64,000 nt of DNA, taken from assembly GCA_020723305.1 (NCBI GenBank), contig DYJC01000003.1, positions 62,584 to 126,583 of the forward strand. The letters are read 5' to 3'. Below, piece after piece: positions 8,214-17,210 of the stretch. Under the pieces are notes generated by a model. That model saw only the letters and a program-made list of their open reading frames with translations, made no database searches and was not told where the DNA came from. The stretch's first letter is position 1. Each line of letters opens with the position of its first letter. A program made the translations under genes and the position numbers. This DNA comes from Desulfosudis oleivorans (GTDB lineage Bacteria > Desulfobacterota > Desulfobacteria > Desulfobacterales > SURF-7).

Positions 8214-11200
8214 ATGATACCGTTTCTGAAGAAAAAAACAACCGGGGATGCCTGTCGACCGCTTCTGGCAATGGACCCGGAGCAGACCGGCCGGTACCGG
8301 CACTTCAGATCTCTGCTCGATCACAACCGGACAGCACTCAATCTGATGGCCGACCTTGAGCAAACGTACTATGATAACCGGCCTTTTACCATGCAGATGA
8401 TAGAGCGCAAGTGCACGCAGCTCTTGTCCGAGGTTGAATCGATGGTACAGGCCCTGTCCGGTTTATCCGTCAAGCCGTATGAACGTCTGTCGGCGGTTTT
8501 GCAGAGCCTTCTTCGTTATTCCAAGGAGGAACTGAGGCCGGCTTTGCGTCCTACCACGGACGCCCTCACCTTGCCTATCTCCCGGATTGAGTCTGAGCAC
8601 GACAGTACCGTGGGGGCCAAGGCGGCCAATCTGGCCTGTGCACGGCGGGAGCTATGCCTTCCGGTACCCGAAGGTTTTGCCGTAACCACCATCGCTTACC
8701 GGCTCTTTTTACTCGAAACCGGTCTATCGGAGAAGATCGACGATGTCATGGCACAACTCGTAGCTGATGATCCGGCATCGATAGAGTCCGTAGGACGAGA
8801 CATCCGGTCACTCATCATTGAAAGCCCATTGCCAAAGTCCATCCGTGAGGCTATAGAAGCGGCCGCCGCTGAACTGATCAGCGGCAGTCCGTCCGATAAA
8901 CGTCTGGCGGTGCGCAGCAGCGCCATCGGCGAGGATGGCGAAATCTCCTTTGCCGGACAATATACATCGGTATTGAACGTGCCCATTGAGGAATTATCCG
9001 AGGCCTACAAGAACGTTGTGGCGAGCAAATACTCCGCTTCGGCGCTCTCCTATCGCCTGCATCACGGCGTGGACGACCGTGAAACCCCTATGGCGGTCCT
9101 GGTCCTCGAAATGATCCAGCCGCATCTCAGCGGCGTTTTGTACACTGCCGATCCCCTCAGCGAAGATCGTGATACCATTCAGGTTAGCGCTGTTCACGGC
9201 CTTGGGGATGCTCTGGTGGGCGGGGACGAATCACCGCAACAGTCGTACCGGATAGCAAAGACCACGTTTAAAATGCTGGACGTTGCCGGAGATGAAACCA
9301 GTTTCCCCACTTCAGGCGCAGACACTCTTGATAGTTCATATCTCAAAAAATTGTGGGAATCCGCAAAAATCCTTGAAAATCACTTTCAACGTCCCTTGGA
9401 TATCGAATGGGCGGTGGACAGCGATCACCGCTTGTACATATTGCAGGCCCGACCTTTGCTGGTGATCGAGGAGACAGCCGATCCGGGTCCCGAGCCCGCC
9501 GGCGAATATCCGGGTTACCCCTTACTTATCGAAGGTGGCAAATGCGCCGCCGGCGGTGTTGTGGCCGGCCGGGTGATGGTGCTGAAAAATACGGAGACGG
9601 ATGATCCCTTTCCGAGTCTTGATCCGGACACCATTCTGGTTGCCCGTACGGCATCTACTTCTATCACTCCTTGGATCGGCAAGGTGAAGGGCATCATCAC
9701 CGATGTCGGCGGTGTTGCCAGTCACTTGGCCTCGGTGGCACGGGAGTTCGGCGTGCCGGCACTCTTTGACACCCGAATTGCTACCGACACCCTGACGGAC
9801 GGCCAGGAAATCACCCTATGGGCCAGCCGGGCACGTGTCTACGGTGGTGTGGTGGATGAGCTGACGCGCGGTGTGCGGCCGGTGAAGCGTCCCATCTTCG
9901 CCAGCTCGCTTCACCTGAGGCTGCAACGTTTGCTGGATTTGATTTCGCCCCTGAACCTGACCGAGCCGGATTCACCCCAATTTTCCCAGGAAGGATGTCG
10001 GTCGGTTCACGATATTATCCGCTACTGTCATGAGATCTCCGTGCGCGAGATGTTCCGTTTCGGGGAATCAAGGGGTCGTCTTCGCGGCGCGTTGCGCCTC
10101 AAGGTTACCATACCCATCCAGCTTTATGCCCTGGATCTGGGACACGGGCTTCGTCAGGGACTGACTACGTGCAACGAGATCAACGTCCACGATGTAGCCA
10201 GCGCGCCCTTTCGAGCCTTGTGGCGGGGACTCTCCCATCCGGGCTTGAATTGGACGAGCACCATCGCCATGGGCGCTCACAACTTTATGTCCCTCATGGC
10301 GGGAGGCGCCATGCCCCAGCAAGGCCAGCTCGGTGAAGCCAGCTATGCCCTTATCTCGTCCGATTACATGAACTTAAGCGTGCGCTTCGGCTATCACTTC
10401 GCCACGGTGGATGCCCTTTGTGGGACGGATATGGAGCATAATTACGTCAATCTGCAATTCGCCGGCGGTGCGGGCGCTTATTTCGGTCGCTCCCTGCGGA
10501 TTCAGTACATGGACGCTGTGCTCAATCGCCTTGGATTTGAAACCAGCGTCAAAGGAGATCTGATTGAGGCGGCCATGGCGCGGTTGGACCAAGCCGGCAT
10601 GGAAGAAGCGCTTGACAAGTTGGGTCGTCTGCTGGGCACTAGCCGGCTCTTGGACATGGCGATGAAAAACCCGGAGCAGGTTGCTTCATTGACCGAGTCC
10701 TTTTTCCAAGGCAAGTATGACATCCTTGAAAAAGAACGAGAGGACGCGCCAAAAAATTTCTATCTGATCACAGGGAATTGGAAAACCCCCAAACCGGATA
10801 TGGAACCGGGGGTGCTCCAGGACGGCTCCGATTTCAGTTCCTGGATCTCCTCGGGTGTCTCCCAAGCCATGACGCGGTTTATGGGTAAGCGCTACCAGGA
10901 GATGCTGGATAATATCGGGGCTTACTACTATTTTCCATTGGCTATTTTCAAGGATAGCCTCATGACTGAAGGAGCCGCGCGGGTGATGGTCAAGCCGCTG
11001 TCCGGAATCATTGACCAGGCCGGTGGTCTGGCCTTTGCTATCCGCGATTGGAGCAACTACTTTGTCTTTCGCGTAAATGCTCTGGAGGACAACGCTATTC
11101 TGTTCGAATTCAGAAATGGCAGACGCATTGAACGGGCAAGTGTTGACACACCCATTGCCGGCGGTCATTGGCACCGGCTGCGCGTGGAAACGGCCGGTCG

Positions 11201-11360
11201 CCGCGTCCGGGCTTTCCTCGAGGATCGTCTGTTGGTGGAATATGAGGCTGATCGTGATCTTGACGGCCATGTGGGCCTGTGGACCAAAGCCGATTCCGTG
11301 ACCCTTTTCAACGATTTGTTCATAGAACCCGGCACGAAACAGGCTCGTTTGGCAGACTGA
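8214..11360 (+). CDS. PEP-synthase-like phosphotransferase without the PEP barrel, with C-terminal jelly-roll
   Basis: 1048 residues. About 130-430: pyruvate/PEP-synthase ATP-binding region (VRSSAIGEDGEISFAGQYTS, and IEWAVDSDHRLYILQARPL). About 445-540: phosphohistidine swivel domain with GGVASHLASVAREFGVPAL, His504 being the phosphorylated residue. From about 560 onwards it departs from the family: instead of the C-terminal PEP-binding TIM barrel there is a roughly 300-residue region I do not recognise, then (about 900-1040) a region resembling LamG/DUF1080 jelly-roll domains (FLEDRLLVEYEADRDLDGHVGLW). So ATP-to-His transfer is plausible but the usual acceptor site is replaced. By analogy with rifampin phosphotransferases it could phosphorylate another substrate. 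AAGGAGG ribosome site. Confidence 0.82.
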   Translation: MIPFLKKKTTGDACRPLLAMDPEQTGRYRHFRSLLDHNRTALNLMADLEQTYYDNRPFTMQMIERKCTQLLSEVESMVQALSGLSVKPYERLSAVLQSLLRYSKEELRPALRPTTDALTLPISRIESEHDSTVGAKAANLACARRELCLPVPEGFAVTTIAYRLFLLETGLSEKIDDVMAQLVADDPASIESVGRDIRSLIIESPLPKSIREAIEAAAAELISGSPSDKRLAVRSSAIGEDGEISFAGQYTSVLNVPIEELSEAYKNVVASKYSASALSYRLHHGVDDRETPMAVLVLEMIQPHLSGVLYTADPLSEDRDTIQVSAVHGLGDALVGGDESPQQSYRIAKTTFKMLDVAGDETSFPTSGADTLDSSYLKKLWESAKILENHFQRPLDIEWAVDSDHRLYILQARPLLVIEETADPGPEPAGEYPGYPLLIEGGKCAAGGVVAGRVMVLKNTETDDPFPSLDPDTILVARTASTSITPWIGKVKGIITDVGGVASHLASVAREFGVPALFDTRIATDTLTDGQEITLWASRARVYGGVVDELTRGVRPVKRPIFASSLHLRLQRLLDLISPLNLTEPDSPQFSQEGCRSVHDIIRYCHEISVREMFRFGESRGRLRGALRLKVTIPIQLYALDLGHGLRQGLTTCNEINVHDVASAPFRALWRGLSHPGLNWTSTIAMGAHNFMSLMAGGAMPQQGQLGEASYALISSDYMNLSVRFGYHFATVDALCGTDMEHNYVNLQFAGGAGAYFGRSLRIQYMDAVLNRLGFETSVKGDLIEAAMARLDQAGMEEALDKLGRLLGTSRLLDMAMKNPEQVASLTESFFQGKYDILEKEREDAPKNFYLITGNWKTPKPDMEPGVLQDGSDFSSWISSGVSQAMTRFMGKRYQEMLDNIGAYYYFPLAIFKDSLMTEGAARVMVKPLSGIIDQAGGLAFAIRDWSNYFVFRVNALEDNAILFEFRNGRRIERASVDTPIAGGHWHRLRVETAGRRVRAFLEDRLLVEYEADRDLDGHVGLWTKADSVTLFNDLFIEPGTKQARLAD

Positions 11361-11399
11361 AAAGCGTAATCAAACTTTTTGAAAACGAAAAGAGGATCA

Positions 11400-11792
11400 A
11401 TGCAGACTCAATCAATTTCAGGGCCGCCGACAGCGGCCACATTTAAGGAAGCCTTTACGTTCTGGGCCAAGCTGGGTTTTATCAGCTTCGGCGGTCCAGC
11501 CGGCCAGATCGCCATCATGCATCAGGAGGTTGTGGAACGACGCAAGTGGATCGGCGAAAACCAGTTCTTGCGCGCGCTCAACTTTTGCATGCTGCTGCCG
11601 GGGCCAGAAGCCCAGCAGCTGGCCACCTATATCGGCTGGAGGTTGCACGGCACGTTGGGCGGAATTGCCGCCGGTTCTCTGTTCGTGATTCCCTCCATCT
11701 TCGTGATGCTGCTGCAAAAATTTCACTTCCCCATCCATTACCTGGTTCCCATCGGGGCCGTGGCGGGAGTGATCTGGAAATTTTTCATCTAA
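11400..11792 (+). CDS. chrA: Internally deleted chromate transporter ChrA, probably inactive
   Basis: 130 codons from the ATG at 11400 (GAGGA five bases upstream; a TTG at 11379 is an unlikely alternative). Residues about 10-95 match the first part of the CHR domain: FWAKLGFISFGGPAGQIA, WIGENQFLRALNFCMLLPGPEAQQLATYIGWRLHG. The protein then jumps to KFHFPIHYLVPIGAVAGVIWKF, resembling the extreme C-terminus of full-length ChrA (about 390-400 residues). About 260 residues with most transmembrane helices are gone, without a frameshift. Short ChrA proteins exist, but they keep one complete CHR domain of about 190 residues, which this does not. Likely a remnant of the operon's chromate exporter. 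Confidence 0.72.
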   Translation: MQTQSISGPPTAATFKEAFTFWAKLGFISFGGPAGQIAIMHQEVVERRKWIGENQFLRALNFCMLLPGPEAQQLATYIGWRLHGTLGGIAAGSLFVIPSIFVMLLQKFHFPIHYLVPIGAVAGVIWKFFI

Positions 11793-11814
11793 AAAAACAA
11801 ATAGGAGAAACATC

Positions 11815-12681
11815 ATGACATCCACAATCGATACCAAAGATCTAAAAAAGTTTTTTGAAAATAAAGAACCGATGACCCTTTTGGATGTACGCCGAAAGGC
11901 GGATTACCAGGCCAATCCAAACAGCATCAAAGGTGCGGTATGGCGCGATCCCGAAAAGATCGGCGACTGGTCCAAGCAATTGCCGGCGGACCGACGAACC
12001 GTGGTCTACTGCGTCAAGGGCGGATCAATCAGCCAGTCCGTGACGGATCGACTTCGGGGTGAAGGCCTGGACGCCGTCTTCCTTGATGGCGGCCTCAAAA
12101 ACTGGATCGAAAGCGGACAACCGGTAGAGGCTGCACATTATTCGATTCATGAAGCCGACATCAACCTGCTGCGCCAGGCGGGCGTTTCGGAGGGGGATAT
12201 CGCCCACAGCGTCAAGGTGGCTGAAAAGGCTCTGGAAATCGCATCGCGAATCCCGAAGGACCTGGACATGGAACTCGTCGGACGCGGCGCACTCTTTCAC
12301 GACCTGGGCAAAGCCAAGACCCATGAGATCGAACATGGCAAGCTGGGAGCGGAGATGGGCGCAGCCTTGGGCTTGCCCCCGACGATCACCGCAGTAATGG
12401 AAAAGCATATCCGCGGGGGGCTCAGCGCGGAAGAAGCGGTCGAGCTGGGGCTGCCTGTCAAGGACTACACCCTTTCCACCCTTGAGGAGCGCATCATCAT
12501 CTACGCCGACCGGCTGGTGGACATCATCACCGACGGGATCGTGTCGATCAGGGGGGAAAAGGAAGCCGAGGAGCGTTTCGAGGAGATCTTACGGACCATT
12601 CCCAAGTATGGAAAAAACGATAAGACCCTGGAACGGTATCTTGGTTATCACCAGGAGATTCAAGGATTATCGGCTCAATAA
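11815..12681 (+). CDS. Rhodanese-HD domain fusion protein
   Basis: 288 residues. The N-terminal part (1 to about 105) is a rhodanese-like domain with the active loop YCVKGGSISQ (Cys66) and LDGGLKNW near its end. The C-terminal part (about 125-270) is an HD metal-dependent phosphohydrolase domain with HDLGKAKTHE (His162, Asp163), a HIRGG loop and a later YADRLVD. Rhodanese proteins are typical chr-operon members; an attached HD domain could hydrolyse a nucleotide or phosphoester. Good ribosome site (AGGAG). It is the last gene of the operon; 150 bp further on the lipid cluster resumes. Confidence 0.85.
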   Translation: MTSTIDTKDLKKFFENKEPMTLLDVRRKADYQANPNSIKGAVWRDPEKIGDWSKQLPADRRTVVYCVKGGSISQSVTDRLRGEGLDAVFLDGGLKNWIESGQPVEAAHYSIHEADINLLRQAGVSEGDIAHSVKVAEKALEIASRIPKDLDMELVGRGALFHDLGKAKTHEIEHGKLGAEMGAALGLPPTITAVMEKHIRGGLSAEEAVELGLPVKDYTLSTLEERIIIYADRLVDIITDGIVSIRGEKEAEERFEEILRTIPKYGKNDKTLERYLGYHQEIQGLSAQ

Positions 12682-12775
12682 TGTGGATTTTTTCAATGTT
12701 CCAGTTGTGTTTCTGTGATTTTTTGCATATTATTTTTTTTAATTTTTTATTATAAACAGGCCAACACCCCCCAGA

Positions 12776-12791
12776 CCCCCCTCAAGGGGGG
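12776..12791. repeat. GC hairpin at the right boundary of the chr operon
   Basis: CCCCCC, loop TCAA, GGGGGG in otherwise very AT-rich non-coding DNA (12682-12833). It is not followed by a T-run on either strand, so it is not a textbook terminator. Its place between the end of the chr operon and the restart of the lipid cluster makes it a candidate junction scar or a small repeated element. Nothing else was found in this gap apart from poly-T/A tracts. Confidence 0.45.
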
Positions 12792-12833
12792 AATATTAAA
12801 AAAATGCGGTTACTCTTGGAATAAAGTTTGTAA

Positions 12834-13271
12834 GTGAAAACAGATATGATTCATGACCTCCAGATTGAAAGCCTGATCCCCCATCGGGACCGGATGAAAT
12901 TGATTGAAACCATTGTTTCCGTTGACTATGAGAAGGCGATTTCAATGGCAACCGTCAATGAACTGTGGCCATTATATCAGGATGGCGCAGTCAGTCCGAT
13001 TGTCCTGATCGAGCTGGTAGCTCAGACAGCAGGGATCTGCATCGGCTGGAAGGAAAAAATGGAGAATAATTTCCAGAACGGAGGCAAGGGATGGATTGTG
13101 GGAATCAAACAGGCGATTTTTCATGTGGATGAGCTTCCGGTATCTTCACAGATCATCACCTGTTCGGAGGTTGAGTTGAGGCATCGTAATTATGCTGTTT
13201 TCCGGGGTACATCCACCATTGAATCCATTACAGCAGGAGAGATCAACATACAGGTTTTCCGGCCGGATTGA
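12834..13271 (+). CDS. Hotdog-fold dehydratase-like protein (ApeP/FabA-like)
   Basis: 145 residues from GTG 12834 (ATG 12846 possible; neither has a strong ribosome site). The start [22 protein letters not shown] matches the second dehydratase type of aryl-polyene clusters (PHR..M.LID). The central helix carries [20 protein letters not shown], where hotdog dehydratases place the catalytic acidic residue (Glu in IELVAQ). It would act with the dehydratase at 774-1142, perhaps on a different chain length. First gene of the rightward half of the cluster; the ketoreductase follows directly. Confidence 0.75.
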   Translation: MKTDMIHDLQIESLIPHRDRMKLIETIVSVDYEKAISMATVNELWPLYQDGAVSPIVLIELVAQTAGICIGWKEKMENNFQNGGKGWIVGIKQAIFHVDELPVSSQIITCSEVELRHRNYAVFRGTSTIESITAGEINIQVFRPD

Positions 13272-13315
13272 GAGAAAAAGATTCCGGAAAACATATTTAC
13301 TTCAGGAGACGGGAA

Positions 13316-14050
13316 ATGGATCAGAATGAAACAAAGGTAGCTATCGTGACCGGCGGAAGCAAGGGTATCGGGCGAGCCATTGCATTGGAACTGGCAAGGA
13401 ACCAATATCATGTGATCGTGAACTATAAATCCGATACGGCCGGTGCGGAAGAGACTGTAAACATGATGAAGAAGGATGGGTTTTCCGGCGAAACATCACA
13501 ATTTGATGTTTCCGATGTTCAGGAATCCAAAAAGGCCGTGGATCAGATCATATCCCGGTTTAAAAATATCGACGTGCTGGTCAATAACGCCGGGATCGCA
13601 GCAGATGGATTGTTTGTCATGATGCCTGAAAAAGAGTGGGATGCGGTGATTACCACAACCTTGAAAGGATTCTACAATATAACGAAACCGATCATCAAAA
13701 GGATGATTCCGAGGAAAAAGGGTTCCGTTGTATCCATATCGTCGGTTGCCGGTCTGATCGGAAACCGCGGGCAGGCCAACTATTCTGCTGCCAAAGCCGG
13801 TCTGATCGGCGCCAGCCGTTCGATTGCCGCAGAAGTCGCACGCCTGGGAATCCGGGTGAATGTGGTTGCGCCTGGATTAATCCAGACAGACATGATAAAG
13901 GAAGCTCCGGTCGATGTGATCAAACAGATGATTCCGATGGCCAGGATCGGACAGCCGGAAGAGGTTGCAAAGGTTGTCCGGTTTTTATGTTCGGATGATG
14001 CTTCCTATATTACCGGCCAGGTTATATCGGTTAATGGCGGGATGGTTTAG
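13316..14050 (+). CDS. 3-oxoacyl-ACP reductase (FabG-like SDR)
   Basis: 244 residues from ATG 13316, chosen because CAGGAGAC sits eight bases upstream and the Rossmann strand starts right after; an earlier in-frame start at 13268 would add a poorly conserved tail. Motifs in order: cofactor loop [18 protein letters not shown] with catalytic Ser, and YSAAKAG (Tyr and Lys), ending [11 protein letters not shown]. This is the full FabG pattern including the NADPH-type loop. It reduces 3-oxoacyl-ACP after the KS-CLF condensation. Separated from the next gene by about 120 bp of repetitive DNA. Confidence 0.9.
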   Translation: MDQNETKVAIVTGGSKGIGRAIALELARNQYHVIVNYKSDTAGAEETVNMMKKDGFSGETSQFDVSDVQESKKAVDQIISRFKNIDVLVNNAGIAADGLFVMMPEKEWDAVITTTLKGFYNITKPIIKRMIPRKKGSVVSISSVAGLIGNRGQANYSAAKAGLIGASRSIAAEVARLGIRVNVVAPGLIQTDMIKEAPVDVIKQMIPMARIGQPEEVAKVVRFLCSDDASYITGQVISVNGGMV

Positions 14051-14116
14051 GTCGGTTTGCCGGTTTGCCCGTTGGCCGGTTACCGGTCTCCAGTTTCTGG
14101 TTTCTGGCTTTTGGTT
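14050..14116. repeat. Degenerate short tandem repeat between ketoreductase and LolA genes
   Basis: The spacer contains run-on variants of an 8-9 base unit (GGTTTGCC, GGTTTGCC, GTTGGCC, GGTTACC, then AGTTTCTGG, TTTCTGGC, TTTTGG). It has no coding potential and no clear dyad. Such slippage-prone GT-rich spacers are of unknown use; it may only be a replication-slippage track. Confidence 0.5.
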
Positions 14117-14172
14117 GACCGTATGCGTTGAATGTTGTTAGGTTCCGGCTGCGCTGGATTGAGAGTTATGAG

Positions 14173-14775
14173 ATGAGACGATTTTTCTTTTTTAATATTG
14201 TGTTCGGATTTTTTTTCCTGTCTTCTGTATGGGCAGTTACACTGGAACAGATTCAGAAGGAGGCTGCGGGGGTTTTTTCTGTACGCGCTGAATTTATACA
14301 GGAAAAACATATGAAAATTCTGGCGAAACCGCTTGTCTCGACCGGTGTGATGCTTTTTAAAAGTCCGAAATCCGTTCGCTGGGAATATTTTCAGCCGGTA
14401 CGGAGCATCCTGATGATGGATAACGGCAGGGTGAAACGGTTTATCGAAGGGGAAAACGGGCTGGTGGAAGACCTTGGACCGGCAAAAGAGATCATGCAGT
14501 TTGTGCTTCAGGAGATCACATACTGGCTGAAAGGGGAGTTTGACAGCAGCTCCAATTTTACCACAAGTCTGAAGGGTGAACGAACCATTGTCATGACACC
14601 AAAGGAAGAATCTTTTTTAAAGGTTATTGAGCGGATTGAGTTGACGCTCTCGGATCAACCTGGGGTGATGGATCGCGTCCGGATCATTGAAACTCAGGAT
14701 ACCTATACCGAATACAGATTTCAGAAAACGATGGTCAACATTCCTCTTGCTGATGTCCTGTTCCGGAAGATCTGA
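14173..14775 (+). CDS. LolA-like outer-membrane carrier protein
   Basis: 200 residues from ATG 14173, chosen because it gives a clean signal peptide (RRFFFFNIVFGFFFLSSVWA); an upstream start would bury it. The mature part shows the LolA pattern: FIQEKHMKILAKPLVSTGVMLFKSPKSVRWEY, then alternating strands. Dedicated LolA paralogues occur in aryl-polyene clusters, where they are thought to help move the lipid-like product to the outer membrane. Periplasmic. The next gene, a lipoprotein, starts within the stop codon region (14775), so the two are coupled. Confidence 0.85.
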   Translation: MRRFFFFNIVFGFFFLSSVWAVTLEQIQKEAAGVFSVRAEFIQEKHMKILAKPLVSTGVMLFKSPKSVRWEYFQPVRSILMMDNGRVKRFIEGENGLVEDLGPAKEIMQFVLQEITYWLKGEFDSSSNFTTSLKGERTIVMTPKEESFLKVIERIELTLSDQPGVMDRVRIIETQDTYTEYRFQKTMVNIPLADVLFRKI

Positions 14776-15512
14776 TGAAACCTATTGGAATTCCAGGAAT
14801 CTTACGATACGATCCGGCCATTGGGAAATATGCCCTGCTGATATCTGTCTTCCTGATCGTAGCATCGTGTTCATCGCTTCCTGAAATTCAACCCTTCCGT
14901 CCGCCTTTACCAAAAGGTTCTGAAAACCGGTGTGAACAGCCGTTTGTAAAGAACAAGTGGCAGTTTGTTCATTCCATCCGGGCGGTTCTGCCCAATGGAC
15001 AGCGGCAATCCATGATCGGAACGATCATCGTTGCACCGGAACGGAATAGGGTTCATTGTATTCTGATGTCGATTGAAGGCCTGGTGCTCCTGGATGCTGT
15101 TTATGATCAAAAGGTGATTGTAAACCGGGCAGTGCCTCCTTTTGATGAACCGGGGATGGTTCAGGGGCTGATCTGGGATGTCCGGTTGATGTTTTTAAAA
15201 CCGGAAGGAGTGTCTACAGGATCCGGTGTTGTGGAAGAGCGGTCTGCCATCTGCCGATACAAGAACGGGGATGGAAGCACTGTAGATGTGATTGTGCAAT
15301 TGGATGGGAACTGGCGGATCGATCAGTACAGTTCGTTTGATTTTATTCAACGTTCGGTTCAGGGGTTTTTTGCGGAAGATCATCAGACAGGGGTTTTGGG
15401 AGAGTTCATCCCGGAGAGGCTTGAATTGGTAGCGCATGGATTTATGGGATACAAGCTGTCGATGAATCTGATTGAGGCCATACCATTATTTTCGCAGGGG
15501 TTGTCAGAGTGA
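14775..15512 (+). CDS. Lipoprotein resembling DUF3261 of aryl-polyene clusters
   Basis: 245 residues. After a short cytoplasmic lead there is a hydrophobic segment ending in the lipobox IVASC (Cys32), so this should be a membrane-anchored periplasmic lipoprotein. The body is beta-rich (MIGTIIVAPERNRVHCILMSIEGLVLLDAVYD), consistent with the DUF3261 proteins that accompany LolA-like proteins in polyene loci. It overlaps the LolA gene stop by one base and the ligase gene start by GTGA. Probable role: product transport or outer-membrane assembly together with the LolA-like protein. Confidence 0.75.
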   Translation: MKPIGIPGILRYDPAIGKYALLISVFLIVASCSSLPEIQPFRPPLPKGSENRCEQPFVKNKWQFVHSIRAVLPNGQRQSMIGTIIVAPERNRVHCILMSIEGLVLLDAVYDQKVIVNRAVPPFDEPGMVQGLIWDVRLMFLKPEGVSTGSGVVEERSAICRYKNGDGSTVDVIVQLDGNWRIDQYSSFDFIQRSVQGFFAEDHQTGVLGEFIPERLELVAHGFMGYKLSMNLIEAIPLFSQGLSE

Positions 15513-16951
15513 GCCTGAAACAATTGATTCGAAAATCCGTGCAGGATTATCCTGGAAAGACAGCCATTGTCGAGGGTGATCATGCAGTCACCTATGACCA
15601 GTTGTACATCATCATAACCGAAATTGCTATGGATCTGAAATCAATCGGAATGGGAAGGGGAAGCCTGGTAGGGCTTCGGTTTCCAAACAGTATTGCCTAT
15701 GTGGCCATCACTTTCGCCATATGGGAGATCGAAGCCATTGTCGTTCCCATCGGCCTGGAATTGAAAAAAACCGAGGTTGGGGATCTATGCCATACCATGA
15801 AGCTGAACGCCGTGATTCAGGATCATGGCCCGGATCATGAGGTCCGGAAAAAAGGGCAAGGATTTCCCGTATCCTATTTTGTGGATCACCGATCCGCTGT
15901 GATCGAAAATCGATATATTGAAAAGGATATTGCCTTTATCCGGTTTACATCCGGTACAACCGGTGTATCAAAGGGGGTAGTTCTCAGTCACAGAGCCATC
16001 TGTGAGAGAATCGAAGCGGTAAATCAAACTCTTAGAATCAATGCAGATGATACCATCCTGTGGCTTTTGTCCATGGCGCACCACTTTGTTTCAACGATTC
16101 TTCTCTATCTTGCAAAAAGTGCCACAATCGTTATCGTGAATAAAATGTTTGCCGGATCGATTCTGGATGCGGCAAATCGGATGAAGGCAACCGTATTGTA
16201 CGCATCCCCGTTCCATTATTCCCTGCTGGCAGCCGATACTTCCGATAAAATGCTTTCAACTGTAAGGATCGCCCTGTCAACGACCATAGAGCTTCCGGAC
16301 AGTGTATTTCATCATTTTTATAAACGGTTCCGGTTGCCGGTTGTTCAGGCTTACGGAATTATCGAAATCGGGATTGTCTGTATGAATACGGAAGAGCCTG
16401 CCCGGAAAATCGGATCTGTGGGAAAACTGCTGCCGGCGTATGAGATGAAAGTGAAAAATACAGATTGCTATCCAGGTGAAAGCCATTTATGTGGAGAACT
16501 CTGGTTCCGGGGGCCGGGTTTTTTTGATGCCTATTTCAGTCCCTGGGCGGATGCGGATAAGATCATGGAAGACGGCTGGTTTGATACCGGTGATATCGGC
16601 TGGGTGGATACGGAAGGATATGTGTACCTGTTTGCCAGAAAAAAGGATGTCATCAATATCGCCGGGATGAAGGTATTTCCTCAGGAGATCGAGGCGGTAT
16701 TGAACATGCATCCGGATGTGGAAGAATCCTATGTATATGGATTGAAAGATAAACGGTTTGGGGAACTGGTGGCGGCTGATATTGTGCCAAAAGGGTCTTC
16801 GGAATCGATTTCAAGAAACAGGATTCTGCAATACTGCCGGCAACGGCTGGCTTCCTATAAAATTCCAGAGGAGATCAAGATCGTGGAGGCCATTCCAAAA
16901 ACAGCGGTGACCTCCAAGATCGTTCGAAGAAACAGATGGCGGAAAGAATAA
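15509..16951 (+). CDS. AMP-forming acyl/aryl ligase
   Basis: 480 residues, GTG start within the preceding stop (GTGA). It has all the ANL-family landmarks: P-loop FTSGTTGVSKG (147-156), YGIIEIG (the YGxTE equivalent with Ile), TGDIGW and, near the end, PKTAVTSKIVRR with the catalytic Lys. It would activate a carboxylic acid as acyl-AMP and load it on an ACP; a starter unit is the usual job in this cluster type. The small ACP immediately downstream (16959) is its most likely acceptor. Confidence 0.9.
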   Translation: MSLKQLIRKSVQDYPGKTAIVEGDHAVTYDQLYIIITEIAMDLKSIGMGRGSLVGLRFPNSIAYVAITFAIWEIEAIVVPIGLELKKTEVGDLCHTMKLNAVIQDHGPDHEVRKKGQGFPVSYFVDHRSAVIENRYIEKDIAFIRFTSGTTGVSKGVVLSHRAICERIEAVNQTLRINADDTILWLLSMAHHFVSTILLYLAKSATIVIVNKMFAGSILDAANRMKATVLYASPFHYSLLAADTSDKMLSTVRIALSTTIELPDSVFHHFYKRFRLPVVQAYGIIEIGIVCMNTEEPARKIGSVGKLLPAYEMKVKNTDCYPGESHLCGELWFRGPGFFDAYFSPWADADKIMEDGWFDTGDIGWVDTEGYVYLFARKKDVINIAGMKVFPQEIEAVLNMHPDVEESYVYGLKDKRFGELVAADIVPKGSSESISRNRILQYCRQRLASYKIPEEIKIVEAIPKTAVTSKIVRRNRWRKE

Positions 16952-16958
16952 TACAATA

Positions 16959-17210
16959 ATGGTACAGATCGAACAAATAAAAGAACAGCTGATTTTTTTT
17001 CTGCATAATGAGATTTTTGATCCGTCCATTCAGATTAATGCGGACACGGATCTTCTTGAGTCGGGTTTTGATTCATTCTCTCTGGTGAAGCTTCTGGTGT
17101 TTATCGAAAAACAATACAGCCTTCAGGTTCCCGAAGATAAGCTGACCGAAGACACCCTGAGGAACGTCAACCGGTTATCAGAGATGATTTATGCTTTTCA
17201 AGAAAAATAA
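16959..17210 (+). CDS. Acyl carrier protein beside the ligase
   Basis: 83 residues with ESGFDSFSLVKLLVFIEKQY; Ser39 is the pantetheine site. The motif GFDSFSLV resembles carrier domains loaded by stand-alone ligases more than fatty-acid ACPs (GIDSID). It starts seven bases after the ligase stop and overlaps the acyltransferase gene by 20 bp (17191-17210), making ligase-carrier-acyltransferase a compact unit. Probable role: carrying the starter or a tailoring acyl group. Confidence 0.92.
   Translation: MVQIEQIKEQLIFFLHNEIFDPSIQINADTDLLESGFDSFSLVKLLVFIEKQYSLQVPEDKLTEDTLRNVNRLSEMIYAFQEK

Noticed and set aside
12776-12791. Rho-independent terminator for the chr operon
   Set aside because: The hairpin has no T-tract on either side, so I list it only as a hairpin/repeat.
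14050-14116. Short CRISPR or regulatory RNA array in the GT-rich spacer
   Set aside because: The units are degenerate 8-9-mers without spacers or dyad structure; a slippage repeat explains it.
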